DNA of 64,000 nt from Thioclava marina. GTDB lineage: Bacteria; Pseudomonadota; Alphaproteobacteria; Rhodobacterales; Rhodobacteraceae. Made by a program: the position numbers and the translations under genes. Below are positions 33,502 to 42,232 of the stretch, one piece after another. Below the pieces are notes generated by a model, which saw only the letters and a program-made list of their open reading frames with translations, was not told the origin of the DNA and did no database searches. Each line of letters opens with the position of its first letter. The first letter of the stretch is position 1. The stretch lies in the NCBI RefSeq assembly GCF_002020135.1, contig NZ_MPZS01000001.1:806001-870000 (forward strand), in the 5' to 3' direction.

Positions 33502-34286
33502 GCGAGTTCGATCCTCGCACCGGCGTTCAGAGCTGCCGGATCAATTGCATGGAGCGCATCCAGGAAAGCCGGCTGGAAGGTTCCGGGGCCCTCGCTCGCG
33601 GCCCCCGCGCGTTCCCCCGCAAGGCCGTAATAGGCCAGCGCCGCGACCGTCGCCTCGAAGGGCGACTGACCTGCGGCAAACGCGGCCACCACCCCGGTCA
33701 GCGAACACCCCAGGGCCGTCACGCGCGGCATCATCGCATCGCCATTCGCGATCCGCACCGCACGCGTGCCATCGGTCACGAAATCGACCGCACCCGTCAC
33801 CGCGACCACCGCGCCGCCATGCCGGGCGAGCGCGCGCGCGGCGTTCTCTGCGGTCTCGACGCTTTCGCCCGCATCCACCCCTTTGCCTGCCGAGACCGCC
33901 CCCGCGAGCGCGAGGATCTCTGACGCATTCCCACGGATCACCGTGGGGCGGAGCGCCAGGAGCCGCGCGCCTAGCGCGCGCCGATACCCCGTCGCGCCGA
34001 CCGCGACCGGGTCAAGCACCCAAGGCACATCCTTTTCGCCCGCGACCGTTGCCGCCGCCTCCATCGCCTCGGCCCAGGGCGGCGAGACCGTCCCGATATT
34101 GACACTCAGCGCCTGCGCGATGCCCGCGAACTCGGCCGCCTCCTCGCGGGCATGGATCATCGCGGGCGAAGCCCCCGCCGCGAGCAGAACATTCGCCATC
34201 ACGTTCATCGCGACGTAATTGGTGATGTTGTGAACGAGCGGCGCGGTCTGTCGCATCATCGCGAGATATTGGCCGGGATCTTCCAT
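33498..34286 (-). CDS. thiM: Hydroxyethylthiazole kinase ThiM
   Basis: A 262-residue kinase of the thiazole alcohol, a salvage enzyme. Typical are PLVHNITNYVAMNVMANVLLAAGASPAM, VLDPVAVGATGYR, IRGNASEI and the active-site ALGCSLTG. The ATG at 34286 follows GGAGAG; the frame is open six codons further. First gene after the TPP riboswitch. Confidence 0.94.
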   Translation of the reverse strand: MEDPGQYLAMMRQTAPLVHNITNYVAMNVMANVLLAAGASPAMIHAREEAAEFAGIAQALSVNIGTVSPPWAEAMEAAATVAGEKDVPWVLDPVAVGATGYRRALGARLLALRPTVIRGNASEILALAGAVSAGKGVDAGESVETAENAARALARHGGAVVAVTGAVDFVTDGTRAVRIANGDAMMPRVTALGCSLTGVVAAFAAGQSPFEATVAALAYYGLAGERAGAASEGPGTFQPAFLDALHAIDPAALNAGARIELA

Positions 34287-34354
34287 CGCACTCTCCTTGA
34301 GCATTTGGCGTCAGGAAGGGTGCGAGAGGGAAGGCGGGAACGCGCCGGACCGTC

Positions 34355-34434
34355 TCGTGCGCCTCCCTCCGCCGGCATTATCCGGTTCAGGTTCTAAGGG
34401 TTCGTCTCAGCCCGGTTGCCCGAGCGCCCCTGTC
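34355..34434 (-). ncRNA. TPP riboswitch (THI box)
   Basis: On the minus strand the conserved elements appear in order: CAGGGGCGC, GCTGAGACG, ACCCTTAGAACCTGA and CCGGATAATGCCGGCGGAGGGAGG. This is the thiamin-pyrophosphate aptamer, 70 bases before thiM. A TTGACG at 34470-34475 could be the -35 element. It should shut off thiM-thiE-thiD-tenA when TPP is plentiful. Confidence 0.93.
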
Positions 34435-34610
34435 GCTTCGCGCTCAGAGGTGACATTCTCGCGCGCGCCCGTCAAGCGGGTGTGCCGGGTCAGGCGTCGC
34501 GCGGCGCCGAAAAAGTGGCTGGAATGGTCATGAAAGGCGCTTCCGCCTCCCGAAAACTTGCGGGCCAGCCGATCCCCCGTTCGCAGTCGCACAGGCGAGG
34601 TCTCGCAGGT

Positions 34611-35372
34611 TCAACCGATCCGGCGCAGCAGATAGATATCCATCACCCAGCCGTTTTCCGCCCGCAGGGTCTCCCGGACCTTTACGATCTCCGCAGCGAC
34701 ATCGGACAGAACTCCGGCGACAAGGCGCTCTTGCGGCATCGCCACGCACCCACCCCACCAAATCCGGAATCCCTCGGGATCGAGCGACCGGAACGAGCAC
34801 TCTCCATCGAGCATCACGACGATGGTTTCCGCATCACCCGGCCAACCGTGGTCGCGCAGCTGCCGCCCCGTCGTGATCATGACCGGCGCCCCCACCTCGT
34901 TGAGCGGAATGGCATGGGCTGCGCAAAGCGCCTGTATCGCGGTGATGCCGGGAATGACGCGCGGTCTCAGCGGAATGCGACGCCCCAATATCCCGGCGAT
35001 ACGCAGGCTGCTGTCGTAGAGCATCGGATCGCCCCAGACCAGCAGGGCGACCCTGCCGGGGGTTCCGGGGTCGAGCGTGTCGACGATCACCGTCTCCCAG
35101 GCCTCGGCAATCGCGCCATGCCAATCCGCGACGGTCGCGCCATAGCTGGTCGTAACCACGTCGCGCACCGGCAGGTCGAACTCGACCACGCGCGTTTCGG
35201 GATTTTTCAGATGCGTCGCGAGCAATGTCCGGCGCAGTTCGGCCAGTTCGGTTTTCTCGGGGCCTTTGACCGGGATCATGATGAGGTCCGCAGCGTTCAT
35301 CGCCTCGATCGCCTGCAAGGTGACGTGATCAGGGTTTCCGGTGCCGATACCGATCAGGGCAAGTTCGATCAT
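34611..35372 (-). CDS. cobF: Precorrin-6A synthase (deacetylating) CobF
   Basis: A 253-residue SAM-dependent methyltransferase of the aerobic corrin pathway that methylates C1 and removes the C20-derived acetyl group. It begins MIELALIGIGTGNPDHVTLQAI, has VLLVWGDPMLYDSS-type and PGITAIQALCAAHAIPLNEVG motifs and ends in the CobF-specific region EGFRIWWGGCVAMPQERLVAG. Start at 35372 after GGAGAG. It follows cbiM on the same strand; a hairpin at 35387-35414 lies between them. Confidence 0.93.
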   Translation of the reverse strand: MIELALIGIGTGNPDHVTLQAIEAMNAADLIMIPVKGPEKTELAELRRTLLATHLKNPETRVVEFDLPVRDVVTTSYGATVADWHGAIAEAWETVIVDTLDPGTPGRVALLVWGDPMLYDSSLRIAGILGRRIPLRPRVIPGITAIQALCAAHAIPLNEVGAPVMITTGRQLRDHGWPGDAETIVVMLDGECSFRSLDPEGFRIWWGGCVAMPQERLVAGVLSDVAAEIVKVRETLRAENGWVMDIYLLRRIG

Positions 35373-35386
35373 GCGTCTCTCCAGGG

Positions 35387-35414
35387 GAAAGGGGGCCATT
35401 GGCGGCCCCCTTTC
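35387..35414 (-). terminator. Hairpin between cbiM and cobF (terminator or attenuator)
   Basis: Perfect 11-base arms GAAAGGGGGCC / GGCCCCCTTTC around a 6-base loop. It starts 22 bases after the cbiM stop and ends a few bases before the cobF ribosome site. There is no clean T run after it, so it may reduce rather than stop read-through into cobF. Confidence 0.5.
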
Positions 35415-35436
35415 GTCGTCGTTCAGCGGACGTCGC

Positions 35437-36102
35437 TCAGGCGTAGAGGCGCGGCGTGACGAAGCCGCTGCCGCGCAGGGCGGACGCACGCTTCGCAAGC
35501 GCCAGCACCGCCAGATCGACAAGCGGCTCGAGAAGGATCACCGACATATAGGCCGCCCCGAAGGTCAGCACCTGCCCCACCTCGGCAAACCCCTGACCGT
35601 AGAGCGCCCAGAACGCGACCCATGCCACGATCCCGCCCTGATAGGCCGTCGAAAGCGCCAGAGCCTGACCGTATTTCAGGTCGACGTAAGCCGTGCCCGG
35701 CGCGATCAGACGCTTGGCAAGAAGTTGCAGCCCGAAGAGCGGCACGAGAAGCGTCGTCACGTTCATCCCGTATTGCGGCAGGTCGAAGGGCGCGAAGAAC
35801 AGGCCCTGAATGAGAAGCCCCAGCGCCAGCCCGATCGCCGCAGGCGCGGCACCAAGCAGTAGAAACAGCGTCGAACCGAGGATCAAATGCACCTCGGAAA
35901 CGCCAACCGCATGATGCGGCAATATCTGGAAGAAGGTGAAGACCGCGCCGGTGGCGATGGCGGCGCGGGCGATCAGTGAAACGGGGCCCTGTTCGCGTAC
36001 GGCCTGCGCGGCGATCTTGAGGGTATAAAGACCGGCGGTGGCCGCCGTGGCATAGCTCAGGACGATCTTGGCACCGGTGACGATGCCGGGTTCGATATGC
36101 AT
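35437..36102 (-). CDS. cbiM: CbiM-like cobalt ECF transporter S component
   Basis: A 221-residue membrane protein of the CbiM/ECF permease type. It starts MHIEPGIVTGAKIVLSYATA; the His2 near the N-terminus is the metal-binding residue known in CbiM, and PHHAVGVSEVHLILGSTLFL supplies further histidines. About six to seven helices. It imports cobalt for corrin synthesis. No cbiN, cbiQ or cbiO is beside it. It lies directly after a B12 riboswitch and before cobF, which supports cobalt as substrate. Confidence 0.8.
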   Translation of the reverse strand: MHIEPGIVTGAKIVLSYATAATAGLYTLKIAAQAVREQGPVSLIARAAIATGAVFTFFQILPHHAVGVSEVHLILGSTLFLLLGAAPAAIGLALGLLIQGLFFAPFDLPQYGMNVTTLLVPLFGLQLLAKRLIAPGTAYVDLKYGQALALSTAYQGGIVAWVAFWALYGQGFAEVGQVLTFGAAYMSVILLEPLVDLAVLALAKRASALRGSGFVTPRLYA

Positions 36103-36144
36103 ATCGCGTTCTCCTTGCCGTCACACCCGACGGCGGTTGATGTG

Positions 36145-36341
36145 GCTGCTGGCCGGTTTCCTGGCTCGCGGGTCGAAGCGCCACTCCACCTTCCCGGGGG
36201 CAATCCCCAGTGGTCTTGTCGGAGCGCGCTCACCGCATACAGTCGCGGGGGCGGCCGGGGCTTCGGGTGCCGCAATTTGGTCCACCCTTCCCCGTTCCCG
36301 ATTGAGCCCTGCGCTTTGCGCATCTGCGGGCACCAAACAGG
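36145..36341 (-). ncRNA. Cobalamin (B12) riboswitch upstream of cbiM-cobF
   Basis: On the minus strand: a 5' GGTGCCCGC element, CCCCCGCGACTGTATGCGG, the ACCACTGGGG...CCCGGGAAGG pair and the B12-box AGCCAGGAAACCGGCC (ending near 36147). Order and spacing fit the cobalamin aptamer. The cbiM start is 43 bases beyond it. Confidence 0.92.
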
Positions 36342-36347
36342 GTTTCA

Positions 36348-36376
36348 GGTAAACGCGACCCGCCGGGCCGCGTCAA
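36348..36376 (-). promoter_or_regulatory. Promoter of the cbiM-cobF riboswitch transcript
   Basis: On the minus strand TTGACG (36371-36376), a 17-bp spacer and TTTACC (36348-36353). The start point would fall at about 36341, just before the aptamer, and just after the cobA stop at 36384. Confidence 0.6.
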
Positions 36377-36383
36377 GTTTCGA

Positions 36384-37130
36384 TCACTCTTCATGCGCGC
36401 TTTTCGCGCCTCCATCAGGGGCAAGCGGGCCGTAAAGGATCAGCGCGGGCTGGTCGGATCGGCTTTGTGCCAATCGCTCCGCCAGTTCAGACACGGTGGT
36501 GCGGATGAGGTGCTGCTGCGGGTGCCCCACGGCCTCGGCCAGAAGCGCGGGCGTCTCGCCCGGCAGGCCGTGATCGCGCAGGCTCGCGGCGAGGCGCGGG
36601 AAGGTGCGCTTGCCCATGAAGACGACCGTCGTCGCCCCCGGATCGGCCAGCGCGGACCAGTTCAACGCCTCGGGCAGATCCCCGGTGATATCGGCCCCGG
36701 TCACGAACTGCACCCTGCGCGCCGTCAGCCGCCGCGTGAGCGGCAGACCCGCCGCCGCCGCCGCCGCGCAGGCCGAGGGCACGCCGGGAATGATCTCGTA
36801 TTCGATCCCCGCCGCATCAAGTGCGCGAAGTTCTTCCTCGAGGCGACCGAAAATCCCGCTATCGCCCGATTTGAGCCGCACGATGCGGGGCGCGGCGCGC
36901 GCGTGATCGACCAGAAGCCGGCTGACATGATCCTGTTTCGGCGAGGGCCGCCCCGCCCGTTTGCCGACCGCGATCAGCTCGGCCCGAGCGCTCGCATGTG
37001 CGAGGATGGGGCCCGAGGCGAGATCGTCGAACAGGATCACATCGGCGCGCTGGAGCCGATCGACCGCTTTGAGGGTCAGAAGCTCGGGATCGCCCGGCCC
37101 CGCCGAGACGAAGGAAACAAAACCGCTCAT
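36384..37130 (-). CDS. cobA: Uroporphyrinogen-III C-methyltransferase CobA
   Basis: A 248-residue SUMT that makes precorrin-2 from uroporphyrinogen III with two SAM. It shows FVSAGPGDPELLTLKAVDRLQ, VRLKSGDSGIFGRLEEE, IIPGVPSACAAAAAAGLPLT and the Arg-rich substrate-side motif. It lacks the CysG precorrin-2 oxidase/ferrochelatase domain, so it serves the corrin branch. Start at 37130, overlapping the cobB stop (ATGA). Last gene of the cobL-cobE-cobM-cobB-cobA run. Confidence 0.93.
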   Translation of the reverse strand: MSGFVSFVSAGPGDPELLTLKAVDRLQRADVILFDDLASGPILAHASARAELIAVGKRAGRPSPKQDHVSRLLVDHARAAPRIVRLKSGDSGIFGRLEEELRALDAAGIEYEIIPGVPSACAAAAAAGLPLTRRLTARRVQFVTGADITGDLPEALNWSALADPGATTVVFMGKRTFPRLAASLRDHGLPGETPALLAEAVGHPQQHLIRTTVSELAERLAQSRSDQPALILYGPLAPDGGAKSAHEE

Positions 37131-38446
37131 GCGCTGGCCTCCGCAATGAGGTGAAAGAAAGTGCCGGTGACGCGCCCGCCGCCCGGCATCTCGCACAGCG
37201 ATCCGGTTTCGGGCACCGCGTCGCCATTGGGATCGAAGACACGGGCGAGCGGCGCATCGGGCTGCGACAGGATCGAGGCATAGTGAAACTCGTGGCCACG
37301 CAATGCCGACCCCGCGCGATGGCCCGGCAGCGGCGCGATCAGCTCGGCGCGGCGATAGCCCAGATGCATCTTGCGTTTGGCAAAGCTGGTCGCGAGCCCC
37401 AGAAGCCCCAGCATCTCGTGGCGCTTTCCCTCGGCGTCGACGATCCCCGCCCCAAGCGTCATGTAACCGCCGCATTCCCCGTGAACCGGACGGGTCTGCG
37501 CGAAGCGGCGGATCCCGTCGAGGAAGGTTCCATTGCCCGCAAGCTGCCCTGCGTGAAGCTCGGGATAGCCTCCGGGCAACCAGCAGCAATCGGCACTCGG
37601 ATCGGGGGCCTCATCGGCCAGCGGCGAGAAGGGAAGGATCGTGGCGCCCGCCGCGCGCCAGCCCTCCATCAGGTGCGGATAGACGAAGGAAAACGCGGCG
37701 TCGCGAGCAAGCGCGATCCGGCTGCCGGGAGGCGGCACCGGGCGGCATGGCGAGGCGTCGGGTGGCGAGGCCTTCGCGCAAGCCAGGATCGCGGCGAGGT
37801 CACAGTGCTCGGCCACGATGCGGCCGGCCTCGCTCAGGAGCCGCGCAAGACCCCCCGTCTCCTCGGCTTGCACGAGGCCCAGGTGGCGCGAGGGCAATTC
37901 GATCCCTGCCGAACGTGGCAGCACGCCCAGCACCGGCACCCCGATCCCCTCGAAACCCTGTCGCACCAGCGCCTCGTGACGGGGCGAAGCGACCTTGTTG
38001 AGCACGACCCCCGCGACCGTGACGCCCTTGCGAAACCGCGCGAGGCCCTGCGCCACCGCCGCGGCCGTCTGCGCCTGCCCCGAGGCGTCGATCACCAGCA
38101 CCACCGGCCAGCCCATCAGCGCCGCGATATCGGCGCTGGCCCCGGTGCCGGTCTCGCCCTTCGAGGCCACCCCGTCGAACAGCCCCATCGAGCCCTCGGC
38201 CACGACGATATCCGCCGCGCGATCCGCAAGGCCCGCGATCTGCGCGGGCGTCATCGCCCAGGCATCGAGATTGAACGAGGCCTGTCCCGCCGCCGCGCGG
38301 TGAAAGGCCGGGTCGATGTAATCGGGCCCGCATTTGAAGGGCTGGACATCCAGTCGCTGCGCGCGCATCGCCGCAAGAAGCCCCAGTGTCAGCGTCGTCT
38401 TTCCGGTCCCCGACGCCGGGGCGGAGATCACCAGTCCCGGTGTCAT
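37127..38446 (-). CDS. cobB: Hydrogenobyrinic acid a,c-diamide synthase CobB
   Basis: A 439-residue ATP- and glutamine-dependent amidotransferase. The N-terminal P-loop is [17 protein letters not shown] and [11 protein letters not shown] follows; the C-terminal class I glutaminase-like domain contains [10 protein letters not shown] with the catalytic Cys and ends in the conserved His region [10 protein letters not shown]. It amidates the a and c side chains. ATGA overlaps link it to cobM and cobA. Confidence 0.94.
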   Translation of the reverse strand: MTPGLVISAPASGTGKTTLTLGLLAAMRAQRLDVQPFKCGPDYIDPAFHRAAAGQASFNLDAWAMTPAQIAGLADRAADIVVAEGSMGLFDGVASKGETGTGASADIAALMGWPVVLVIDASGQAQTAAAVAQGLARFRKGVTVAGVVLNKVASPRHEALVRQGFEGIGVPVLGVLPRSAGIELPSRHLGLVQAEETGGLARLLSEAGRIVAEHCDLAAILACAKASPPDASPCRPVPPPGSRIALARDAAFSFVYPHLMEGWRAAGATILPFSPLADEAPDPSADCCWLPGGYPELHAGQLAGNGTFLDGIRRFAQTRPVHGECGGYMTLGAGIVDAEGKRHEMLGLLGLATSFAKRKMHLGYRRAELIAPLPGHRAGSALRGHEFHYASILSQPDAPLARVFDPNGDAVPETGSLCEMPGGGRVTGTFFHLIAEASA

Positions 38447-39240
38447 TCCCCCCGCTCCGGCGCGGTTTCGGGAAAGCGCGGATCGGAGCCGACGGGGCGG
38501 TAACGGCGGTCGTAATCGCCCGCGTAAAGGCGGCTTTCATCGAAATCCTCGGCCCCGATGGAGCGTCCGACAAGGATCAGCGCGGTGCGCTCCATCTCGG
38601 CGCCGATGGCGGTGCGCAACGTACCGAGCGTTGCGCGGACCACACGTTCATCGGGCCAGCTTGCGCGCCAGACGACGGCGACAGGGCAATTGGCGCCGTA
38701 ATGCGGGCTAAGATCCGCGATGACCTTCTCGAGCACATGCACCGAAAGGTGGATCGCCAGCACCGCGCCCGTGCGCGCGAAATTCTCCAGCGTCTCGCCG
38801 GGCGGCATCGCCGTCGCACGGCCCGAGGTCCGCGTGAGCACCACAGACTGCACCACCCCGGGAAGGGTCAGTTCCGCGCTGAGCGTCGCCGCTGCGGCGG
38901 CAAAACTCGGCACGCCCGGCGTCACGTCATAGGGAATGCCCAGTTCGCGCAGGCGGCGCAGCTGTTCTCCCATAGCCGACCAGACCGACAAATCGCCCGA
39001 GTGCAGCCGCGCCACGCCCTGCCCCGCCGCATGGGCCGCCGCGATCTCTTCGATGATCTCGTCGAGGCTCAGCGGCGCCGTGTTCACGATCTTCGCCCCC
39101 GCCGGGCAATGCGCAAGCAAGGCCTGCGGCACCAGACTGCCCGCATAAAGGCAGACCGGACAGGAGGCGATCAGGTCGCGCCCGCGCAGCGTGATCAGAT
39201 CGGGCGCTCCCGGCCCTGCTCCGATGAAGTGAACCGTCAT
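38443..39240 (-). CDS. cobM: Precorrin-4 C11-methyltransferase CobM
   Basis: A 265-residue SAM-dependent methyltransferase: [49 protein letters not shown] and the CobM motif [17 protein letters not shown] with [17 protein letters not shown]. Start at 39240 with ATGA overlap to cobE. The longer open frame upstream runs through cobE and is not real. Confidence 0.94.
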   Translation of the reverse strand: MTVHFIGAGPGAPDLITLRGRDLIASCPVCLYAGSLVPQALLAHCPAGAKIVNTAPLSLDEIIEEIAAAHAAGQGVARLHSGDLSVWSAMGEQLRRLRELGIPYDVTPGVPSFAAAAATLSAELTLPGVVQSVVLTRTSGRATAMPPGETLENFARTGAVLAIHLSVHVLEKVIADLSPHYGANCPVAVVWRASWPDERVVRATLGTLRTAIGAEMERTALILVGRSIGAEDFDESRLYAGDYDRRYRPVGSDPRFPETAPERGE

Positions 39241-39566
39241 CCCTCGTCTCCTTCTGCGACGGCGATGGTCACGCCGCCGATGATCTTTCGTGCCTGTATC
39301 AGTCGCGCACCCTGCCCTGCGGCCACCAGCGCCGCCGCCTCGGCCACGGATCCTGTGGCGTGCGCCGCAAACGACGCCTGCGATTGCGTCGGTGTGGCGA
39401 CCCCTGTCACGTCGACGCCCTCGATCTCGCGTCCAATCGCCGCCGCCAATTCCCCGGCCTTCGGCGCTGCCGTCGCGACCCGGTCCACCGGCCCGACAGA
39501 TACCAGCGCGGCACGCAGTGACGCCGCAGACGCGCCGCGCTGAAAACCGATCCCCGCAACCCTCAT
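39237..39566 (-). CDS. cobE: CobE (CbiG C-terminal-like) small cobalamin protein
   Basis: A 109-residue protein of the CobE/CbiG-C family: [21 protein letters not shown], then [14 protein letters not shown] and [15 protein letters not shown]. In Pseudomonas denitrificans CobE is needed for efficient corrin synthesis though its reaction is not settled. Starts by ATGA overlap with cobL and ends by ATGA overlap with cobM. Confidence 0.88.
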   Translation of the reverse strand: MRVAGIGFQRGASAASLRAALVSVGPVDRVATAAPKAGELAAAIGREIEGVDVTGVATPTQSQASFAAHATGSVAEAAALVAAGQGARLIQARKIIGGVTIAVAEGDEG

Positions 39567-40753
39567 CGCGTGACGCTCCATTGCACCACGGGCCGCGCAG
39601 CCGACCAGCCGCGCATTGAGCCGAGTGGCTCGGCGCGCGACAGTTCAATTCGCAGAAGGCTGCCGCCGTGGCGGGATTGAAGCCCCGCAAGCAGCGCCTC
39701 GGTCTCGAGCGTCACGCCATTGGCGACGATCCGTGTCCCCTCGGGCAGATGCGGCCAAAGCCAGTCATAGAGTACCGTCGAGCCGCCGCCGCCGATGAAG
39801 ACCGCATCGGGCGACGCCAGATCGGCCAGCGCGTCGGGCGCGCGCCCCTCGACGGTTTCCATCTGCCGCGACAGACCGAATGTCTCGATATTGGCGCGAA
39901 TATTGGCGATCCGGTCGGCGCGGGGTTCGATGGTGATCGCGCGTCCTCCGGCAAGGCACCACTCGACCGAGACCGAGCCCGATCCGCCCCCGATATCCCA
40001 GAGCAACTCCCCCGGTCGTGGTGCAAGTGCTGCCAGCGTCAACGCCCGTACCGGAGACTTCGTGATCTGCCCGTCATGGACGAAGCGATCCTCGGACAGT
40101 CCCGGCGACTTCGGCAGACCGCTACCCTGCGGAAGATCGACCGCGTCGAGCGCCACCGCAACCGGAGCCGCGATATCCTCGAAAGAGAACCGATCGGCGC
40201 GGGCAAATCGGACGCGTTCATGCGCCCCCCCCAGACGTTCAAGCACATGGATCCCGACCGCCCCGAAGCCGTGCGCAACCAGCCATGCGGCCAAGGTCGC
40301 CGGGGCCTCTCCATCGCGCAGCGTCACGACCAACCTCGCCCCGCGATGAAGCGCCCGATGCAGCCCCCCGAACCCCGCCGCGTGAAGGGCGAGCGCCGAG
40401 ACCTCCTCGATTTTCCATCCAAGCCGCGCACAGGCCAGAGACACGGTGCCCGCCACAGGATAGGCGCGCCATTCCCCCTGCGCGAGATGTGCGGCAAGCG
40501 AGCTGCCCGCGCCGAACCAGAACGGATCGCCCGAGGCGAGAACCGCGACCCGACGCCCGCGCAGGGCCAGAACCGGGGCGATATCGAAGGGTACGGGCCA
40601 GGCCCTGCCACGTTCGCCCGCCGCGACCAGATCGAGGTGGCGCGGCCCGCCGAAGATCACCTCGGCCTGCGCCAGCGCGCTTCGGCTTGCATCCGAAAGC
40701 CCGCTCAGGCCATCTTCGCCCAGACCCACGATGCTCAACCACGGATCAGCCAT
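39563..40753 (-). CDS. cobL: Precorrin-6Y C5,15-methyltransferase (decarboxylating) CobL
   Basis: A 396-residue two-domain enzyme. The N-terminal half is a CobE/CbiE-type tetrapyrrole methylase ([40 protein letters not shown]). The C-terminal half is a CbiT-type SAM methyltransferase/decarboxylase ([31 protein letters not shown]-like [15 protein letters not shown]). Start at 40753 after AGGAGG, whose bases lie inside the divergent cobK. The start codons of cobL and cobK share CATG. Confidence 0.94.
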   Translation of the reverse strand: MADPWLSIVGLGEDGLSGLSDASRSALAQAEVIFGGPRHLDLVAAGERGRAWPVPFDIAPVLALRGRRVAVLASGDPFWFGAGSSLAAHLAQGEWRAYPVAGTVSLACARLGWKIEEVSALALHAAGFGGLHRALHRGARLVVTLRDGEAPATLAAWLVAHGFGAVGIHVLERLGGAHERVRFARADRFSFEDIAAPVAVALDAVDLPQGSGLPKSPGLSEDRFVHDGQITKSPVRALTLAALAPRPGELLWDIGGGSGSVSVEWCLAGGRAITIEPRADRIANIRANIETFGLSRQMETVEGRAPDALADLASPDAVFIGGGGSTVLYDWLWPHLPEGTRIVANGVTLETEALLAGLQSRHGGSLLRIELSRAEPLGSMRGWSAARPVVQWSVTR

Positions 40754-41522
40754 GACGCGCCTCCTGCTGCTCGGCGGCACCACCGAAGCCAGCCGCCTCG
40801 CCCGCCATCTGGCGGAGCACGGGATCGACGCGGTCTTTTCCTATGCGGGGCGCACCGACCATCCGTTGCCGCAGCCGCTGCCGACGCGGATCGGCGGGTT
40901 CGGCGGCGTGAAAGGGCTGCGCGATTACTTCCTGCGCGAGCGCATCACCCATGTCATCGACGCGACCCACCCCTTCGCCGCGCAGATGAGCCGCAATGCA
41001 ATCGAGGCCTGCGGTCAGAGCAGCCTCCCCCTTCTGTCCCACGAGCGCATGCCGTGGCAGGCAAGCCCGGAAGATCGCTGGACGCGCGTGCGCGACATGA
41101 CGGCGGCCTGCGCCGCCCTGCCCGAGAGCGGCGCGCGCGTGTTTCTCGCCATCGGCAAGCAGCAACTGGCCGAGTTCGCGGCCAAGCCCGCAAATCACTA
41201 CCTGCTGCGCTTGGTCGACCCGCCAGAGGGTCCGCTGCCGCTGCCCGATGCGCATGCCGTGATCGCGCGCGGACCGTTCGACGTGGCGGGCGATACCGCG
41301 TTGATGCAGGACCATCGCATCACCCATATCGTCGCCAAGAACGCAGGCGGGCGCGGCGCGGAGGCCAAGCTGATCGCCGCCCGCGCACTCCGCCTTCCGG
41401 TGATCCTCGTTGACCGGCCAGCCCTGCCGCCGCGCGAGAGCCGCGACACGCTTGAAGGCGTTATGGAATGGCTCGCGGCTCATCCGGCGGCTCCGGCAAC
41501 GGAAGTGCCGCGCGGCGTGTAG
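40752..41522 (+). CDS. cobK: Precorrin-6A reductase CobK
   Basis: A 256-residue NADPH-dependent reductase: [58 protein letters not shown] and THIVAKNAGGRGAEAKL. It is the only + strand gene inside a long minus-strand cob run: its start codon shares CATG with the cobL start and its 3' end overlaps cobJ by 43 bases, so it has no intergenic space on either side. An in-frame ATG at 40731 exists but would lie deeper in cobL. Confidence 0.93.
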   Translation: MTRLLLLGGTTEASRLARHLAEHGIDAVFSYAGRTDHPLPQPLPTRIGGFGGVKGLRDYFLRERITHVIDATHPFAAQMSRNAIEACGQSSLPLLSHERMPWQASPEDRWTRVRDMTAACAALPESGARVFLAIGKQQLAEFAAKPANHYLLRLVDPPEGPLPLPDAHAVIARGPFDVAGDTALMQDHRITHIVAKNAGGRGAEAKLIAARALRLPVILVDRPALPPRESRDTLEGVMEWLAAHPAAPATEVPRGV

Positions 41523-42232
41523 ACCCAACGCCCGACGCGGCGGGTCTGCGAGTTTCCGACCAGAACGACGGTGCGCATATCTGCCATCTCGGGCGCGGCC
41601 TCGGCCAGCGTCACCACCCGCAGCGCCTCGTCCGGGGTCGAGACCGCGCGGGCGAAGATGATCAGCCGTTCGGGTTCACATTCCTCGCGCAAGACCTCGA
41701 GCACGCGGGCGAACTGATGCGGGCGCGACTTCGAGCGCGGATTGTAGAAGGCCATCGCGAAATCGCCCCGCGCGGCATGGCGCAGGCGGTGTTCGACCAG
41801 ATCGAAGGGCTTGAGATTGTCGCTCAGGTTGATCGCGCAGAAATCATGTCCCAAAGGCGCACCCGCGCGGGCGGCCGCCGCCAGCATCGCGGTGATACCG
41901 GGCAGGATGCGGATCTCGGTGCCAGCGAAATCGGGCGCGGTCTCGAGCCGCTCGAACAAGGCCGAGGCCATCGCGAAAACCCCGGGATCGCCGGAGGAGA
42001 CGATCACGACCCGCCGCCCCTCCCGCGCCATCTCCAGCGCATGAAGCGCGCGGTCCAGCTCGACCCGGTTGTCGCTCGCATAAAGGCGTAGCCCCGCGCG
42101 CGGGGCGACGCGCGCGACGTAGGGAATGTAGCCCACCACATCGGTCGCCTCGGCCAGCGCGGCGCGGACCTCCGGCGTCACCAGATCCTCCGCTCCGGGG
42201 CCAAGCCCGGCAACCGCGACCCAGCCGCTCAA
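41480..42232 (-). CDS. cobJ: Precorrin-3B C17-methyltransferase CobJ (TTG start)
   Basis: A 250-residue SAM-dependent methyltransferase that drives ring contraction: VAVAGLGPGAEDLVTPEVR, VVGYIPYVARV, VSSGDPGVFAMASAL, ILPGITAMLAAAARAGAPLGHDFC and NLSDNLKPFDLVEHRLRHAA. The only start next to the conserved N-terminus is a TTG at 42232-42230, overlapping the cobI stop as TTGA; the frame is open further upstream but without similarity. Its 3' end overlaps convergent cobK by 43 bases. Confidence 0.92.
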   Translation of the reverse strand: MSGWVAVAGLGPGAEDLVTPEVRAALAEATDVVGYIPYVARVAPRAGLRLYASDNRVELDRALHALEMAREGRRVVIVSSGDPGVFAMASALFERLETAPDFAGTEIRILPGITAMLAAAARAGAPLGHDFCAINLSDNLKPFDLVEHRLRHAARGDFAMAFYNPRSKSRPHQFARVLEVLREECEPERLIIFARAVSTPDEALRVVTLAEAAPEMADMRTVVLVGNSQTRRVGRWVYTPRGTSVAGAAG

